Positions 35,592 through 45,093 are shown, numbered from the stretch's first letter. The stretch: 64,000 nucleotides of DNA from Micromonospora sp. WMMD1155 (GCF_029581275.1 NZ_CP120742.1:1214501-1278500); one strand, 5' to 3'. Notes: a model not told the origin generated them from the letters alone. Numbers and translations are program-made.

Positions 35592-35609
35592 TCCGGTAGC
35601 TACCGGACT
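35592..35609. promoter_or_regulatory. 18-bp perfect palindrome, orphan operator
   Basis: GTCCGGTAGCTACCGGAC is a perfect dyad about 80 bases upstream of the truncated channel gene. This size fits a TetR-type repressor site. No regulator gene survives nearby, so both the regulator and most of the channel may have been lost. About 95 further bases to 35704 hold no gene. Confidence 0.55.
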
Positions 35610-35704
35610 GCGGCTTTCGCCGCCCTCCATTGCATGGTGGCGTATCGGGGGGTCGGGCGGACACGGATCGCCGGGGCGCCACCTCAGGCGTCCCGGCCGG
35701 TACG

Positions 35705-37285
35705 TCAGCTGAGCGCCTCCCCGGCCGGGGCCGGGGTCTCGGCGTCGACCCGGTGGGCGCGGACCTTGTGGCCGACGCTGGTCAGGCAACGGCCGCTGGG
35801 CAGGTCGAAGCGCCAACCGTGCAGCTGGCAGGTGAGCTGGTCACCCTCGACGATGCCGAAGCGGGTCAGGTCGGCCTTCAGGTGCGGGCAGCGTCGCTGC
35901 ACCACCCAGTCGCCCAGGGTGATGTCCTCGGCGTCGGTGCTGCGCTCGTGCTCGTCGTACCAGCCCTCGGCGTACTGGAGACGCTCCTCGGACAGGCACT
36001 TGAAGAACGCGTAGACGAACTCGTTGTACTGGCCGATCCGGGCGGCCGAGAACCGGCAGGACAGGAAGAGCGAGTTGACCCAGTCCACCTCGTCGATGAA
36101 GAGCAGGTGCTCGATCAACGACCGCTCGGTGCGGAACCGGTAGCGGACCTTCTCGTCGGCGTACGGCCGGACCTCCTTACCCGGGAAGTCCACCACGATC
36201 GACTCGACGCTCTCGCCGTCGTAGCCGACCAGGTCGAAGCGGACCGGGCCACCGACCCCCTTGGCCAGGTAGATCGACTCCTCGAGCAGGGGCTCGATCC
36301 GACGCTTCATCTCGCCGAGGACGTCCACCTCGGGGTGCCGCCAGGACGCCTTCTCCGCCTCGATGATCGGGCGCTTGCGCTCCCGCATCTCCTCCAGGTG
36401 GGCGACCTTGTTCGCGAAGAACTCCTCCACCGGCACCGGGTGGGTGGTGCTCGCCCCCTCGGTGGTGACCTCGGTGACGCTGCCCGGCAGCAGCACGATC
36501 CCGTTGGTGCCGCCGACCTTCGCGTACTCGGTGAGGAACACCGACTGGTCGGGGAAGATGTTGCCCTCGTCGCCGTGGATGTCGTTGAACTGCCACAGTG
36601 CGTCGTCGAGGAAGCACGGCGGGCCGGCGATCGGGAAGACGTGGTCGGCCTTCAGGTCGTCGATGTAGCGCCACGTCCGGTCGAACTGCCGGTCCCGCTT
36701 CTGCTTGCCGAACGCGGTCTTCGCCGCCTGCGGCAGCTCGTAGACCATCGGGTACCAGATCGCGCCGGAGAACTGCAGCAGGTGCGCGTGCACGTGCCCC
36801 AACTCGGCGAAGACGCTCAGGTCGGTCGGACGGGCGTCGTTCTGGTTGAGCAGCCGCACCCCGTCGTACTCGACCCAGAGCGACGAGTCGCCGATCGGGC
36901 CGTCGGTCGGGCTGGTCAGCGCCTGGATCATGATCTTCAGGCCGCCGGGAAGCTCCACCACCTGCTCGTTGGGCGCCTTCAGGAACTTGGTGAAGCCCAG
37001 CGCCCGGAACTCGTCCTCCATCTCCGAGGTGGGGAACTCGGGAAGCAGGACCGTCGCCTCCTTCGAGACGAAGTCCCGCAGGTGCTTCGCGTCGAAGTGG
37101 TCCCGGTGCAGGTGGGAGACGTACAGGTAGTCGACCTGGCCCAGGCTCTCCCAGTCGAGCAGGGAATTGTCCGGGAAGGGGAACCACGAGGCGAAGTACG
37201 CCGGGTTGACCCACGGGTCGCACAGGATGCTGCCCGCGGCCGTGTCGATCCGCATGCTGGCGTGCCCGGTTCCGGTCACTCGCAC
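35705..37285 (-). CDS. MBL-fold hydrolase fused to a C-terminal Rieske [2Fe-2S] domain
   Basis: A 526-residue two-domain protein. The metallo-beta-lactamase domain carries SHLHRDHFD, giving metal ligands His58, His60, Asp62 and His63. The last 90 residues form a Rieske domain with CPHLKADLTRFGIVEGDQ, then CQLHGWRFDLPSG, giving Cys-X-His and Cys-X2-His ligands. The same two domains occur in CMP-Neu5Ac hydroxylase, but there the Rieske domain comes first. An oxygenase-like or redox role is plausible; the substrate is unknown. The GTG at 37283-37285 has GAGGGGG 8 bases upstream; residues before it do not resemble the family. Confidence 0.85.
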   Translation of the reverse strand: MRVTGTGHASMRIDTAAGSILCDPWVNPAYFASWFPFPDNSLLDWESLGQVDYLYVSHLHRDHFDAKHLRDFVSKEATVLLPEFPTSEMEDEFRALGFTKFLKAPNEQVVELPGGLKIMIQALTSPTDGPIGDSSLWVEYDGVRLLNQNDARPTDLSVFAELGHVHAHLLQFSGAIWYPMVYELPQAAKTAFGKQKRDRQFDRTWRYIDDLKADHVFPIAGPPCFLDDALWQFNDIHGDEGNIFPDQSVFLTEYAKVGGTNGIVLLPGSVTEVTTEGASTTHPVPVEEFFANKVAHLEEMRERKRPIIEAEKASWRHPEVDVLGEMKRRIEPLLEESIYLAKGVGGPVRFDLVGYDGESVESIVVDFPGKEVRPYADEKVRYRFRTERSLIEHLLFIDEVDWVNSLFLSCRFSAARIGQYNEFVYAFFKCLSEERLQYAEGWYDEHERSTDAEDITLGDWVVQRRCPHLKADLTRFGIVEGDQLTCQLHGWRFDLPSGRCLTSVGHKVRAHRVDAETPAPAGEALS

Positions 37286-37483
37286 CGCACAGTCCCCCTC
37301 AAACAGACAATCAGGTGTACGCCAAACGCTACCGGAGTGAGTCTGACCGTCGCCCCGCGACGCCGGTAGTGCCATTCGACCCGGATGGGCGGAGCCTGAG
37401 GGCCGGGAAACCCCCACCCCGCCGCGCCGAGCGGGAGGCGTGCCAGACTAACCAAAGATCCGATCGCGAGGGAAGGACCGACA

Positions 37484-37705
37484 GTGGCAGGAAGCGAGCC
37501 GGTAACGTCGCCGGACCAGCACAAGCCCGGGCACCGCAAGGCCGGGCAGATCGGCGCGGTGCTGTCGGCGCTGGCGCTGCTGGCGATGATCTGCGGCAAC
37601 CACGAGGGCAGGGTCGAGGACCTCTGGCTGATCGGCCTGGCCGCACTGCTGCTGATCATCGTGATCGGTGACATCGTGCTGCGGCGCAGCGGTCTGCGCT
37701 CCTGA
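37484..37705 (+). CDS. Small two-helix membrane protein
   Basis: A 73-residue protein: a charged N-terminus (AGSEPVTSPDQHKPGHRKAG), helix GAVLSALALLAMICGN, a short acidic loop, helix IGLAALLLIIVIGDIVL, then RRSGLRS. It appears to be a conserved actinobacterial membrane protein of unknown function; I do not assign a family. GGAAGGA about 6 bases before the GTG supports the start. It is divergent from the MBL-Rieske gene and convergent with the divIVA-like gene. Confidence 0.7.
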   Translation: MAGSEPVTSPDQHKPGHRKAGQIGAVLSALALLAMICGNHEGRVEDLWLIGLAALLLIIVIGDIVLRRSGLRS

Positions 37706-37739
37706 CCCGCCCGTCCGCCGGACGAGCGGTCGACAACGC

Positions 37740-37774
37740 CGAGGGCCCGCCCCCACCCGGGGGACGGGCCCTCG
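37740..37774. terminator. Bidirectional hairpin terminator
   Basis: A 15-bp stem with one mismatch (37740-37754 with 37760-37774) lies between the convergent small membrane protein and divIVA-like genes, 16 bases before the latter's stop. Confidence 0.75.
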
Positions 37775-37790
37775 TCCGTACGCGTCGGGG

Positions 37791-38948
37791 TCAGCGCCCG
37801 AAGAGGATGTCCTGCACGTCCTTCAGCGCGGCGTCCACCTCGGCCTCGAAGTAGCCGCCCGGGACCAGCCCGAACCGCAGCGTGTCGAGGTCCTTCGGGT
37901 CGACCGGCATCGGGTTACGGCGCTGCATGCCGCCGAGCAGGGTTTCGAAGAACCGGTCCACCTGGTCGGGGTCGTACCCGCTGCCGAACCGACGGACCTG
38001 GAAGCTGCGGCGGATCTGGTCGACCCGGTACAGGTCACTGCCGGGCGGACCGGCCATCGGCGGACCGACCATCGGGGGGCCACCCATCGGAGGGCCGGGC
38101 ACCGCGGGCGGACCGGCCATCGGCGGGCCGGCCATGCCCTGCTGGGGCAGCTGAGGCGGACCGGCCGGACCCCGGCGCATGTCACGCAGATCCCGCTCCG
38201 GCATCCGGATCTCGGCGGTCATGTCGGTGCGGCCGTGCCGACCGGCCTCGAAGCCGTCGAAACGCGACTCCTCCGGCGGACCGTAGCCGCCGGGCGCCCG
38301 CTGGTCGTCCGGGCCCGGGCCGTAGCCACCCGGCGCGCGCTGGTCGTCCTGACCGTACCCGGAAGGGCCGGCGGGGAGACCGCGCGGCGGAGCGCCGTGG
38401 CCACCCATCGGACCGGGACCCATCGGACCGGGGCCCATCGGGCCGCCGGGACCCATCGGGCCGGGGCCGGCCGGTCCGCGCGGGGCGTCGTAACCGCCAC
38501 GGGGGCCGTCGTACCCACCGGCGAAGGCGCCGGTCGGCTCGTCGTAGCGGCCGTAGCGGTCGGCGGGCGGACCGGCCTGGGCGGGCATCGGTCGCGGCGG
38601 CATCGGTGGTGCCATCCCCCGCTCGTCGCGCATCGGCGGGCCCATCCGGTCCGGTGGGCCCAGCCGGTCAGCCATTCGGGGGTCGCCACCGCGCCCGGCG
38701 CTGTTGCGCTCCTCCAGCTCGGCCAACTGCCGCTCCACGCGGTCGAGGTGCAGGTCGACCTGCCACTCGTCGTAGCCGTTGAACCGGACCCGGAAGACGA
38801 CGTCGTGGACCTCCTGGGAGGCCACCGGCGCACCGACCTGTCGGCCGTCGAGCGTCGCCTCGACCCGGTCGAGGAAGGCATCCACCTCGTCGACCTTGTA
38901 TCCCCGGCGGAGCGCCTTGCGCCGGAAACGCTGACCCTGACTCGCCAC
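37791..38948 (-). CDS. DivIVA-domain protein with a Gly/Pro/Met-rich middle
   Basis: A 385-residue cytoplasmic protein. The N-terminus SQGQRFRRKALRRGYKVDEVDAFL is a DivIVA/Wag31-type domain start (about residues 1-60). A second DivIVA-like unit lies at the C-terminus: YRVDQIRRSFQVRRF, then YDPDQVDRFFETLLGGM. Between them lies a long stretch rich in GPMGPG and GPPMxGPP motifs, likely disordered. DivIVA proteins mark curved membrane and steer polar growth or division in actinobacteria; this one is probably an accessory rather than Wag31 itself. The GTG at 38946-38948 has AGGAG 7 bases upstream. It follows rlmN by 31 bases on the same strand. Confidence 0.85.
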   Translation of the reverse strand: MASQGQRFRRKALRRGYKVDEVDAFLDRVEATLDGRQVGAPVASQEVHDVVFRVRFNGYDEWQVDLHLDRVERQLAELEERNSAGRGGDPRMADRLGPPDRMGPPMRDERGMAPPMPPRPMPAQAGPPADRYGRYDEPTGAFAGGYDGPRGGYDAPRGPAGPGPMGPGGPMGPGPMGPGPMGGHGAPPRGLPAGPSGYGQDDQRAPGGYGPGPDDQRAPGGYGPPEESRFDGFEAGRHGRTDMTAEIRMPERDLRDMRRGPAGPPQLPQQGMAGPPMAGPPAVPGPPMGGPPMVGPPMAGPPGSDLYRVDQIRRSFQVRRFGSGYDPDQVDRFFETLLGGMQRRNPMPVDPKDLDTLRFGLVPGGYFEAEVDAALKDVQDILFGR

Positions 38949-38979
38949 TATGTCTCCTGGTCTCGTTCGCCACGCCCGG

Positions 38980-40137
38980 TCACGCCGGTGCCTCTCCGGC
39001 GCGGTCGGTGTTGGTGTCGTTGTCCTCGGCGGCGGCGAGTTGGCCACACGCGCCGTCGATCTCGCGACCTCGGGTGTCCCGCACGGTGGTGGACACCCCG
39101 GCGTCGCGCAACCGCCGGACGAACTCCCGCTCGACCGGCTTCGGGCTCGCGTCCCAGCGACTGCCCGGCGTCGGATTGAGTGGAATGAGGTTCACGTGGG
39201 TCAATTTGCCGGCCAGCAGCCGCCCGAGGAGGTCGGCCCGCCAGGGCTGGTCGTTCACGTCCTTGATCATCGCGTACTCGATCGACACGCGACGGCCCGT
39301 CCGGTCGGCGTAGTCCCACGCTGCGTCCAGCACCTCGGCTACCTTCCAGCGCTGGTTCACCGGCACGAGTTCGTCGCGCAGATCATCATCGGGCGCGTGC
39401 AACGACAGCGCAAGGGTCACAGAGAGGTCTTCGCTGGCCAGTCGGTGGATGGCCGGAACCAGACCGACCGTGGAAACGGTGATGTGCCGCTGGGACAGAC
39501 CGAGCCCCTCCGGAGCAGGGCTGACCAGGCGGCGGATCGCCGCGACGACCCGGTTGTAGTTGGCCAACGGCTCGCCCATGCCCATGAAGACGACACGCGA
39601 CAGCCGCGGTGGGGACCCGGCGACCACGCCGGAGGCCGCCACCCCGGCCATGTAGACCGCCTGGTCGACGATCTCGGCGGTGGACAGGTTACGGGTCAGC
39701 CCGGCCTGGCCGGTCGCGCAGAACGGGCACGCCATGCCGCAGCCCGCCTGGCTGGAGATGCAGACGGTGACCCGGTCCGGGTAGCCCATCAGCACGCTCT
39801 CCACCAGAGCACCGTCGTGCAGCCGCCAGAGCGCCTTACGGGTCGCGCCGTCGTCACAGGCCAGCTCCCGCACCGGGGTGAGCAGCGTCGGCATCAACTG
39901 CTCGGACAACCGCTCCCGGGTCGCCGCAGGCAGGTCGGTCATGGCCTGCGGGTCACGGACCAACCGCCCGAAGTAGTGGTTCGAGACCTGCTTGGCACGG
40001 AAGGCGGGCTCACCCAACTCGGTGACCAGCGCCTGGCGACCGGCCAGGTCCAGGTCGGCGAGGTGCTTCGGTGGCATGGAGGCCCGGCGCGCGGCGGGGG
40101 CATCCGAGATGGCGGGGATCAACGGCAAGCTCGTCAT
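38980..40137 (-). CDS. rlmN: Dual-specificity RNA methyltransferase RlmN
   Basis: A 385-residue radical-SAM enzyme that methylates C2 of A2503 in 23S rRNA and of A37 in some tRNAs. The iron-sulfur ligands Cys133, Cys137 and Cys140 lie in [11 protein letters not shown], and the second catalytic Cys sits near the C-terminus in [19 protein letters not shown] and [15 protein letters not shown] are standard. It follows cdsA in the conserved frr-cdsA-rlmN order. Confidence 0.96.
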   Translation of the reverse strand: MTSLPLIPAISDAPAARRASMPPKHLADLDLAGRQALVTELGEPAFRAKQVSNHYFGRLVRDPQAMTDLPAATRERLSEQLMPTLLTPVRELACDDGATRKALWRLHDGALVESVLMGYPDRVTVCISSQAGCGMACPFCATGQAGLTRNLSTAEIVDQAVYMAGVAASGVVAGSPPRLSRVVFMGMGEPLANYNRVVAAIRRLVSPAPEGLGLSQRHITVSTVGLVPAIHRLASEDLSVTLALSLHAPDDDLRDELVPVNQRWKVAEVLDAAWDYADRTGRRVSIEYAMIKDVNDQPWRADLLGRLLAGKLTHVNLIPLNPTPGSRWDASPKPVEREFVRRLRDAGVSTTVRDTRGREIDGACGQLAAAEDNDTNTDRAGEAPA

Positions 40138-40241
40138 GGCTGGTCCAGTGTGTCACGCCGTCGGCGGCAGGTGCCGATCCGGAGGTGCCGAACGGGCCGC
40201 GACCCCCGCAGCCGGACGACCGGAACGCCGTGATCCATGCC

Positions 40242-41669
40242 TCAGTTCACCATCGGCACGAAGACGGCCAGCAGCAGGTACGCGGTCGGCACCGCGAAGA
40301 GGATCGAGTCCAGTCGGTCCATCAGACCGCCGTGGCCGGGCAGCAGGTTGCTCATGTCCTTGACACCGAGATCCCGCTTGATCATCGACTCGGCCAGGTC
40401 ACCGAGGACCGCCGCGCCGGACACCGCCACCCCGAACAGCGCACCCCACCAGGGGGCCACCTCGAACATCAGCCACAGCAGCAACGCGCTGCCCAGCGCC
40501 GCCGCGGTGACCGAGCCGGCGAAGCCCTCCCAGGACTTCTTCGGGCTGATCGACGGGGCCATCGGGTGCTTGCCGAACGAGACGCCGGCCGCGTACCCGC
40601 CGGTGTCGGAGAGGACCACCGCGACCAGCGTGGCCAGGATCCGCAGCGGACCGTCGTCGGGGGCCGCCGCCAGCAACGCCGCGAACCCGGCGAGGAACGG
40701 CACGTAGACGGCGATGAGGGTGGCCGCCGTGAGATCCCGCTGGAAACCGGCCGGACCGTCACCGAGCCGCCAGATCATGGTGCCCAGCACGGTGACGAGC
40801 AGCCCCAGGCTGAGCGCGTCCGGGCCGGCGAACCAGGCCAGGCCCACGGTCAGCACCCCGCCGGCGATCAGCGGCACCAGCGGTGGGTGGGCGCCACTGC
40901 GTCGGACCGCCCGGGCCATCTCCCAGATGCCGATGGCGACGGCACCGGCGATCACCGGCAGAAACGCCAACGGGTAGAACACCAGCGGCACCACGATCAG
41001 CGCGCCGAGCCCCAGCCCGACCCCGATCGCCGCCGGGAGATTACGGCCGGCTCGCCCGTTGCCCACCTGCTGGGTGGCAGGTCGGTCGACGCTGGCCCGA
41101 CGCCGACCCTTCGTCCGTCGACCGGCCGGCGGCTCCGGCTCGTCCACCGGCTCCGGGTCCGGCAGCAGTTCGGCACCGATGGGCGCGAGCTGCGCGGTCG
41201 GGTAGGCGTCCTCGTCGTAACGCACCGGCCCGTCGAAGGGTTCCGGCTCGTCGTAGCGCTCGGGCTCGTCGTAGCGGCCGGGGCCGCCCGGGTGGATCGG
41301 GCCGCCGTCCGGACCGACCGGCGGACGATCGACGTGTCGGCCGGAACGGCCCCGGTCGTCGTACCGGTCGGGCTGGTTCCGGTCGTCCTCGTGCCGGTCC
41401 CGGTCATCGAAACGACCGCGCCGGTCACGGTCGTCGAGACGGTCCCGGTCGTCCGGGCGGACCACACGGCCACGCTCGTCGTACGGGCCGGTCGGATGCG
41501 GCTCGGCGTACGGCCGGGCGTGCGGGTCGGCGTACAGCTCGGGGCCGGCCGTGGGACGGCGGCTCCACTGGCCGGCGTCCAGCTCCTGGTCGGGCCAGGG
41601 CAGCGCCACCGGGCGCTCCGGGCGGTCCCAGCCACGAGGCTCGTTGCCGTAGGGGTCGGGGCGGGACAT
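40242..41669 (-). CDS. cdsA: Phosphatidate cytidylyltransferase with a long charged N-terminal extension
   Basis: A 475-residue enzyme that makes CDP-diacylglycerol, the precursor of acidic phospholipids and PI lipids. The membrane catalytic half (about 215-475) has eight or so helices and the signature SMIKRDLGVKDMSNLLPGHG, then GLMDRLDS. The first 210 residues are a cytoplasmic low-complexity region rich in Asp, Arg, Pro and Tyr (DDRDRLDDRDRRGRFDDRDR, RYDEPERYDEPEP), unusual in length for this family. The start at 41667-41669 lacks a clear ribosome site. It normally follows frr; here a reversed secreted-protein gene intervenes. Confidence 0.93.
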   Translation of the reverse strand: MSRPDPYGNEPRGWDRPERPVALPWPDQELDAGQWSRRPTAGPELYADPHARPYAEPHPTGPYDERGRVVRPDDRDRLDDRDRRGRFDDRDRHEDDRNQPDRYDDRGRSGRHVDRPPVGPDGGPIHPGGPGRYDEPERYDEPEPFDGPVRYDEDAYPTAQLAPIGAELLPDPEPVDEPEPPAGRRTKGRRRASVDRPATQQVGNGRAGRNLPAAIGVGLGLGALIVVPLVFYPLAFLPVIAGAVAIGIWEMARAVRRSGAHPPLVPLIAGGVLTVGLAWFAGPDALSLGLLVTVLGTMIWRLGDGPAGFQRDLTAATLIAVYVPFLAGFAALLAAAPDDGPLRILATLVAVVLSDTGGYAAGVSFGKHPMAPSISPKKSWEGFAGSVTAAALGSALLLWLMFEVAPWWGALFGVAVSGAAVLGDLAESMIKRDLGVKDMSNLLPGHGGLMDRLDSILFAVPTAYLLLAVFVPMVN

Positions 41670-42049
41670 CACACACCGCGACGGGGCGCGAGAACCACCA
41701 CATGACGCACGACCACAAGCATCCCCTACAGGCGCGATGTTCCTCCGGTCGACCGCCTCGACGGTCGGTCGATTCCCGGGGTTCACCACCCGGTGGCCGG
41801 GAATCCTGCCGAGCCTACTGCACCCGCCGCACCGGCACGGCGGACGAGGCACACCGACGGGCCCCGCCCTGGTCACCGGTCCGCCTGACGGCGGCGGACA
41901 CCAGACCGGTACCGCACCTCGGGATGGACGGCAACCATCGATCCGACTGGTCGCCTGCCCGATCAGGAACTGAGCCGAGCACACCCCACGTGGTCGGGTG
42001 GTGACGCGCCGGCTCCCGCCGGCGTGTCCGACGGGGGAAGGGCACACAC
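41670..42049. promoter_or_regulatory. Divergent gap between cdsA and the secreted-protein gene
   Basis: About 380 bases without a credible gene. The cdsA frame stays open here but the translation has no family resemblance. It must hold promoters for cdsA (now separated from frr) and for the plus-strand gene. A small hairpin CGCCGGC/GCCGGCG (42008-42025 region) precedes GGGGGAAGG, the likely ribosome site of the latter. Confidence 0.45.
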
Positions 42050-42490
42050 ATGCACAAGGTCAGTCTGGCGGCCTCGACCGTGGCCGCCATCGTCCTGGCA
42101 GCGGGGGCACCGGCCGCCGCCGCGGCACCCACCAGGATCACCATCGATCGCCACGCCAGCGAGTTGTACCTGTTCGAGCCGCCGGGGGCCGAGCCCGGCG
42201 AGGCGTACCCGGCGACGAGCGTCGACGCCACCGCCCGCTCCTGCCCGGCCGGCCCGTACCTGATGTCGGCCTCGCTCGTGCAGGACGGTCTGCCCACTCT
42301 CTGGGCCACCTCGGGACGGGGCGCCGGCGAGATCCAGTGCGACGGCGGCACCGCCGAACTCGCGATGGGCTTCGCGCGGAGAGATCCGGTGCTACACCCG
42401 GGCAAGGCCACCGTCCGCTTCGCGCTACGCGACGCGTACACCGGGGAGCAGTTGGCGGAGAGCACCAGGACCGTCTGGATTCCCTGCTGA
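42050..42490 (+). CDS. Small secreted protein of unknown function
   Basis: A 146-residue exported protein with a clear signal peptide (MHKVSLAASTVAAIVLAAGA, cleavage near AAAAA-P at about 26). The mature domain has three cysteines (SCPAGP, IQCDGG and the C-terminal WIPC) and beta-rich sequence, suggesting a small disulfide-stabilised fold. It is not a clear subtilisin-inhibitor (SSI) match. GGGGGAAGG lies upstream of the ATG. It is transcribed against the flanking frr-cdsA operon and ends in its own terminator, as an inserted unit would. Confidence 0.7.
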   Translation: MHKVSLAASTVAAIVLAAGAPAAAAAPTRITIDRHASELYLFEPPGAEPGEAYPATSVDATARSCPAGPYLMSASLVQDGLPTLWATSGRGAGEIQCDGGTAELAMGFARRDPVLHPGKATVRFALRDAYTGEQLAESTRTVWIPC

Positions 42491-42499
42491 CGTACGACA

Positions 42500-42533
42500 C
42501 GAGGCCCGTTCCCACCTCGGGGAACGGGCCTCG
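42500..42533. terminator. Bidirectional hairpin terminator
   Basis: A perfect 14-bp stem (42500-42513 with 42520-42533) and 6-base loop separate the convergent secreted-protein and frr genes. If it works toward the minus strand it ends the rpsB-tsf-pyrH-frr transcript before cdsA. Confidence 0.85.
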
Positions 42534-42566
42534 GAGCGTCCCACCCGCGTGGGCGGGCAGACGCGG

Positions 42567-43124
42567 TCAGACTTCGAGCAGCTCGGTTTCCTTGTGCTTG
42601 ACCAGGTCGTCGACGCTGGCGACGTAGCGCTGGGTCAGGTCGTCGAGCTCCTTCTCGGCGCGGCGACCCTCGTCCTCGCCGGCCTCGCCGTCCTTGACGA
42701 TGCGGTCCAGCTCCTCCTTGCCACGGCGGCGGACGTTGCGGATCGCCACCTTGGCCTCCTCGCCCTTGTGCCGGGCCACCTTGATCATGTCGCGGCGGCG
42801 TTCCTCGGTCATCTGCGGGAGCAGGATGCGCAGCTGGGTGCCCTCGTTGTTCGGGTTCACCCCGAGGTCCGAGTCGCGGATCGCCTTCTCCATCGTGTTG
42901 ATCTGCGAGTTGTCGTACGGCTTGATGATCGCCATCCGCGGCTCGGGGATCGCGATGGACGCCATCTGGGTCAGCGGCGTGGGCGTGCCGTAGTAGTCGA
43001 TGATGACCTTGGAGAACATGGCGGGGTTGGCGCGGCCGGTGCGGATCGCGCCGAACTCCTCCTTGGCGTGCTCGACCGCACGCTCCATCTTCTCCTCGGC
43101 CTCGAGGAGGGTGTCGTCGATCAC
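42567..43124 (-). CDS. frr: Ribosome recycling factor
   Basis: A 185-residue protein that splits post-termination ribosomes together with EF-G. The sequence from [20 protein letters not shown] through [38 protein letters not shown] and [15 protein letters not shown] to the helical C-terminus is fully typical, with normal length. AGGAG precedes the GTG start at 43122-43124. It follows pyrH by 78 bases. Confidence 0.98.
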   Translation of the reverse strand: MIDDTLLEAEEKMERAVEHAKEEFGAIRTGRANPAMFSKVIIDYYGTPTPLTQMASIAIPEPRMAIIKPYDNSQINTMEKAIRDSDLGVNPNNEGTQLRILLPQMTEERRRDMIKVARHKGEEAKVAIRNVRRRGKEELDRIVKDGEAGEDEGRRAEKELDDLTQRYVASVDDLVKHKETELLEV

Positions 43125-43202
43125 CGGTCTCCTCGCCTCCTTCTGTGCTCGTCGTGGGCCCTGCTGAAAGTCGTCAAACCGCCGTCACCGCGATCGGCGG
43201 GC

Positions 43203-43970
43203 TCAGGCGGTGATCAGGGTGCCGATCTTGTCGCCACCCACTGCGCGGATGATGGTGTCGTCACCCTGCGCGCCGAAGACCAGCATCGGCAGGCCGTTCT
43301 CCATGCAGAGGCTGAACGCCGCCGCGTCGGCCACCCGCAGGTTGCGGCGCAGCACCTCGGAGAAGGTGATCGAGTCGAGCTTGCTGGCGGTGGGGTCGAT
43401 CCGGGGGTCGGCGGTGTAGACGCCGTCCACCCCGTTCTTGCTCATCAGCACCACGTCGGCCCGGATCTCCAGCGCCCGCTGGGCGGCCACCGTGTCGGTG
43501 GAGAAGTACGGCATCCCGGCGCCGGCGCCGAAGATGACCACGCGGCCCTTCTCCAGGTGCCGGATCGCCCGCAGCGGGATGTACGGCTCGGCGACCTGGG
43601 CCATCGTGATGGCGCTCTGCACCCGGGTCTCGATGCCCTCCTTCTCCAGGAAGTCCTGGAGCGCGAGGCAGTTCATCACGGTGCCGAGCATGCCCATGTA
43701 GTCGGCGCGGGCCCGGTCCATCCCGCGCTTCTGCAGCTCCGCGCCGCGGAAGAAGTTGCCGCCGCCGACCACCACGGAGACCTGCACGCCGCGGCGGACC
43801 ACGGTGGCGATCTGCCGGGCGATGGCCTGGACGACGTCCGGGTCGACGCCGATCGCGCCGCCGCCGAACACCTCACCGGAGAGCTTCAGCACCACCCGGC
43901 GGGCGCGCCCCGGCGGCGGTGCCGTCGGGTCGTCCAGCTCCAGCGTCCGGTCACTCACAACCTGCGTCAT
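43203..43970 (-). CDS. pyrH: UMP kinase
   Basis: A 255-residue amino-acid-kinase-fold enzyme that phosphorylates UMP to UDP. Marks are [51 protein letters not shown], and [20 protein letters not shown]. It sits between tsf and frr, as in most bacteria, and leads pyrH-frr after a terminator-like hairpin. Confidence 0.97.
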   Translation of the reverse strand: MTQVVSDRTLELDDPTAPPPGRARRVVLKLSGEVFGGGAIGVDPDVVQAIARQIATVVRRGVQVSVVVGGGNFFRGAELQKRGMDRARADYMGMLGTVMNCLALQDFLEKEGIETRVQSAITMAQVAEPYIPLRAIRHLEKGRVVIFGAGAGMPYFSTDTVAAQRALEIRADVVLMSKNGVDGVYTADPRIDPTASKLDSITFSEVLRRNLRVADAAAFSLCMENGLPMLVFGAQGDDTIIRAVGGDKIGTLITA

Positions 43971-44041
43971 CCGCCCCGCCCTTCACCACGCGCACGCCCC
44001 GTGCGGCGCGTACCGCGAACCTGCCGCTGCCGACCCTATGT

Positions 44042-44089
44042 GACGAGGAGGCCGCGGTGCCTGTCACGTACACCGGCGGCCTCCTCGTC
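44042..44089 (-). terminator. Hairpin terminator between tsf and pyrH
   Basis: A perfect 14-bp stem (44042-44055 with 44076-44089), extended by an inner GGTG/CACC pair, lies downstream of tsf and upstream of the pyrH start. It would end or reduce the rpsB-tsf transcript. Confidence 0.75.
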
Positions 44090-44131
44090 GACGTCTCCTG
44101 CCCACGGGCGCCCACGGCGCCCGGTGACGGC

Positions 44132-44959
44132 TCAGGCCTGGCCGACCTCGAACCGCACGAAGCGGGTGACCTCGATGCCGGCCTCGGCCAGCACCTGCTT
44201 CACCGACTTCTTGTTGTCGGCCACCGACGCCTGCTCGATCAGGACGTAGTCCTTGAAGAAGGAGTTCACCCGACCCTCGACGATCTTCGGCAGGGCCGCC
44301 TCGGGCTTGTTCTCCTCGCGAGCGGTCTGCTCGGCGATGCGCCGCTCGGACTCGACGATCTCGGCCGGAACCTCGTCCCGGGTGAGGTACTTCGGTCGCA
44401 TCGCGGCGATCTGCATGGCCACACCACGGGCGTCGGCGTCGCCGGCCTCGTCGGTCTTACCGGTGTACGACACCAGCACGCCGACGGCCGGCGGCAGGTC
44501 CTGGGCCTTGCGGTGCAGGTAGACGGCGGTGGTGCCCTCGACCTTGGCGAACCGGTTGAGGACCAGCTTCTCGCCGATCTTGGCGGACTGCTCCTGGATC
44601 AGGTCGGCGACGACCTTGCCGTCGAGCTCGCTGGCGAGCAGCTCCTCGGCGGTGTTCACGCCGGAGCGCTCACCGTGCTCGACGAGCTGCTGGGCCAGCG
44701 CGATGAACGACTCGGTCTTGGCGACGAAGTCGGTCTCGCAGTTGAGCTCCAACAGGGCCTTGCCGGAGTGGGCGACCAGACCGTTGGCGGCCGTACGACC
44801 AGCCCGCTTGCCGACGTCCTTGGCGCCCTTGACGCGCAGGATCTCGACGGCCTTGTCGAAGTCGCCCTCGGCCTCGGTCAGCGCCTTCTTGCTGTCCATC
44901 ATGCCGGCGCCGGTGAGGTCGCGGAGCTTCTTGACGTCCGCGGCGGTGATTTGGGACAT
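44132..44959 (-). CDS. tsf: Translation elongation factor Ts
   Basis: A 275-residue guanine-nucleotide exchange factor for EF-Tu. The N-terminal UBA-like module [20 protein letters not shown] and the core motif [15 protein letters not shown] are intact, and the length is normal. GAGAGAG precedes the ATG at 44957-44959. It follows rpsB with a strong hairpin between. Confidence 0.98.
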   Translation of the reverse strand: MSQITAADVKKLRDLTGAGMMDSKKALTEAEGDFDKAVEILRVKGAKDVGKRAGRTAANGLVAHSGKALLELNCETDFVAKTESFIALAQQLVEHGERSGVNTAEELLASELDGKVVADLIQEQSAKIGEKLVLNRFAKVEGTTAVYLHRKAQDLPPAVGVLVSYTGKTDEAGDADARGVAMQIAAMRPKYLTRDEVPAEIVESERRIAEQTAREENKPEAALPKIVEGRVNSFFKDYVLIEQASVADNKKSVKQVLAEAGIEVTRFVRFEVGQA

Positions 44960-45040
44960 GGCTCTCTCTTCGGTGTTGAGACGGCGTGTGGATGGTCAGA
45001 GGTGCCGGTTACCCGGATCCGGGCGGATCGTGCCCGGCGT

Positions 45041-45089
45041 ACCGTCGCTGCCCGCCGTCCGCGAAAACGGACGGCGCGGCAGCGACGGT
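45041..45089 (-). terminator. rpsB-tsf intergenic hairpin (attenuator-like)
   Basis: A stem of about 21 bp with one bulged base (45041-45061 with 45068-45089) closes a 6-base loop holding an A-run. It lies 5 bases past the rpsB stop and upstream of tsf. Partial termination here would give more S2 than EF-Ts, as described at this junction in other bacteria; that use is inferred. Confidence 0.7.
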
Positions 45090-45093
45090 GCGA

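Noticed and set aside
42050..42490. Secreted protein as a subtilisin inhibitor (SSI)
   Set aside because: Size and cysteines are suggestive but the SSI reactive-site and core motifs are not seen.
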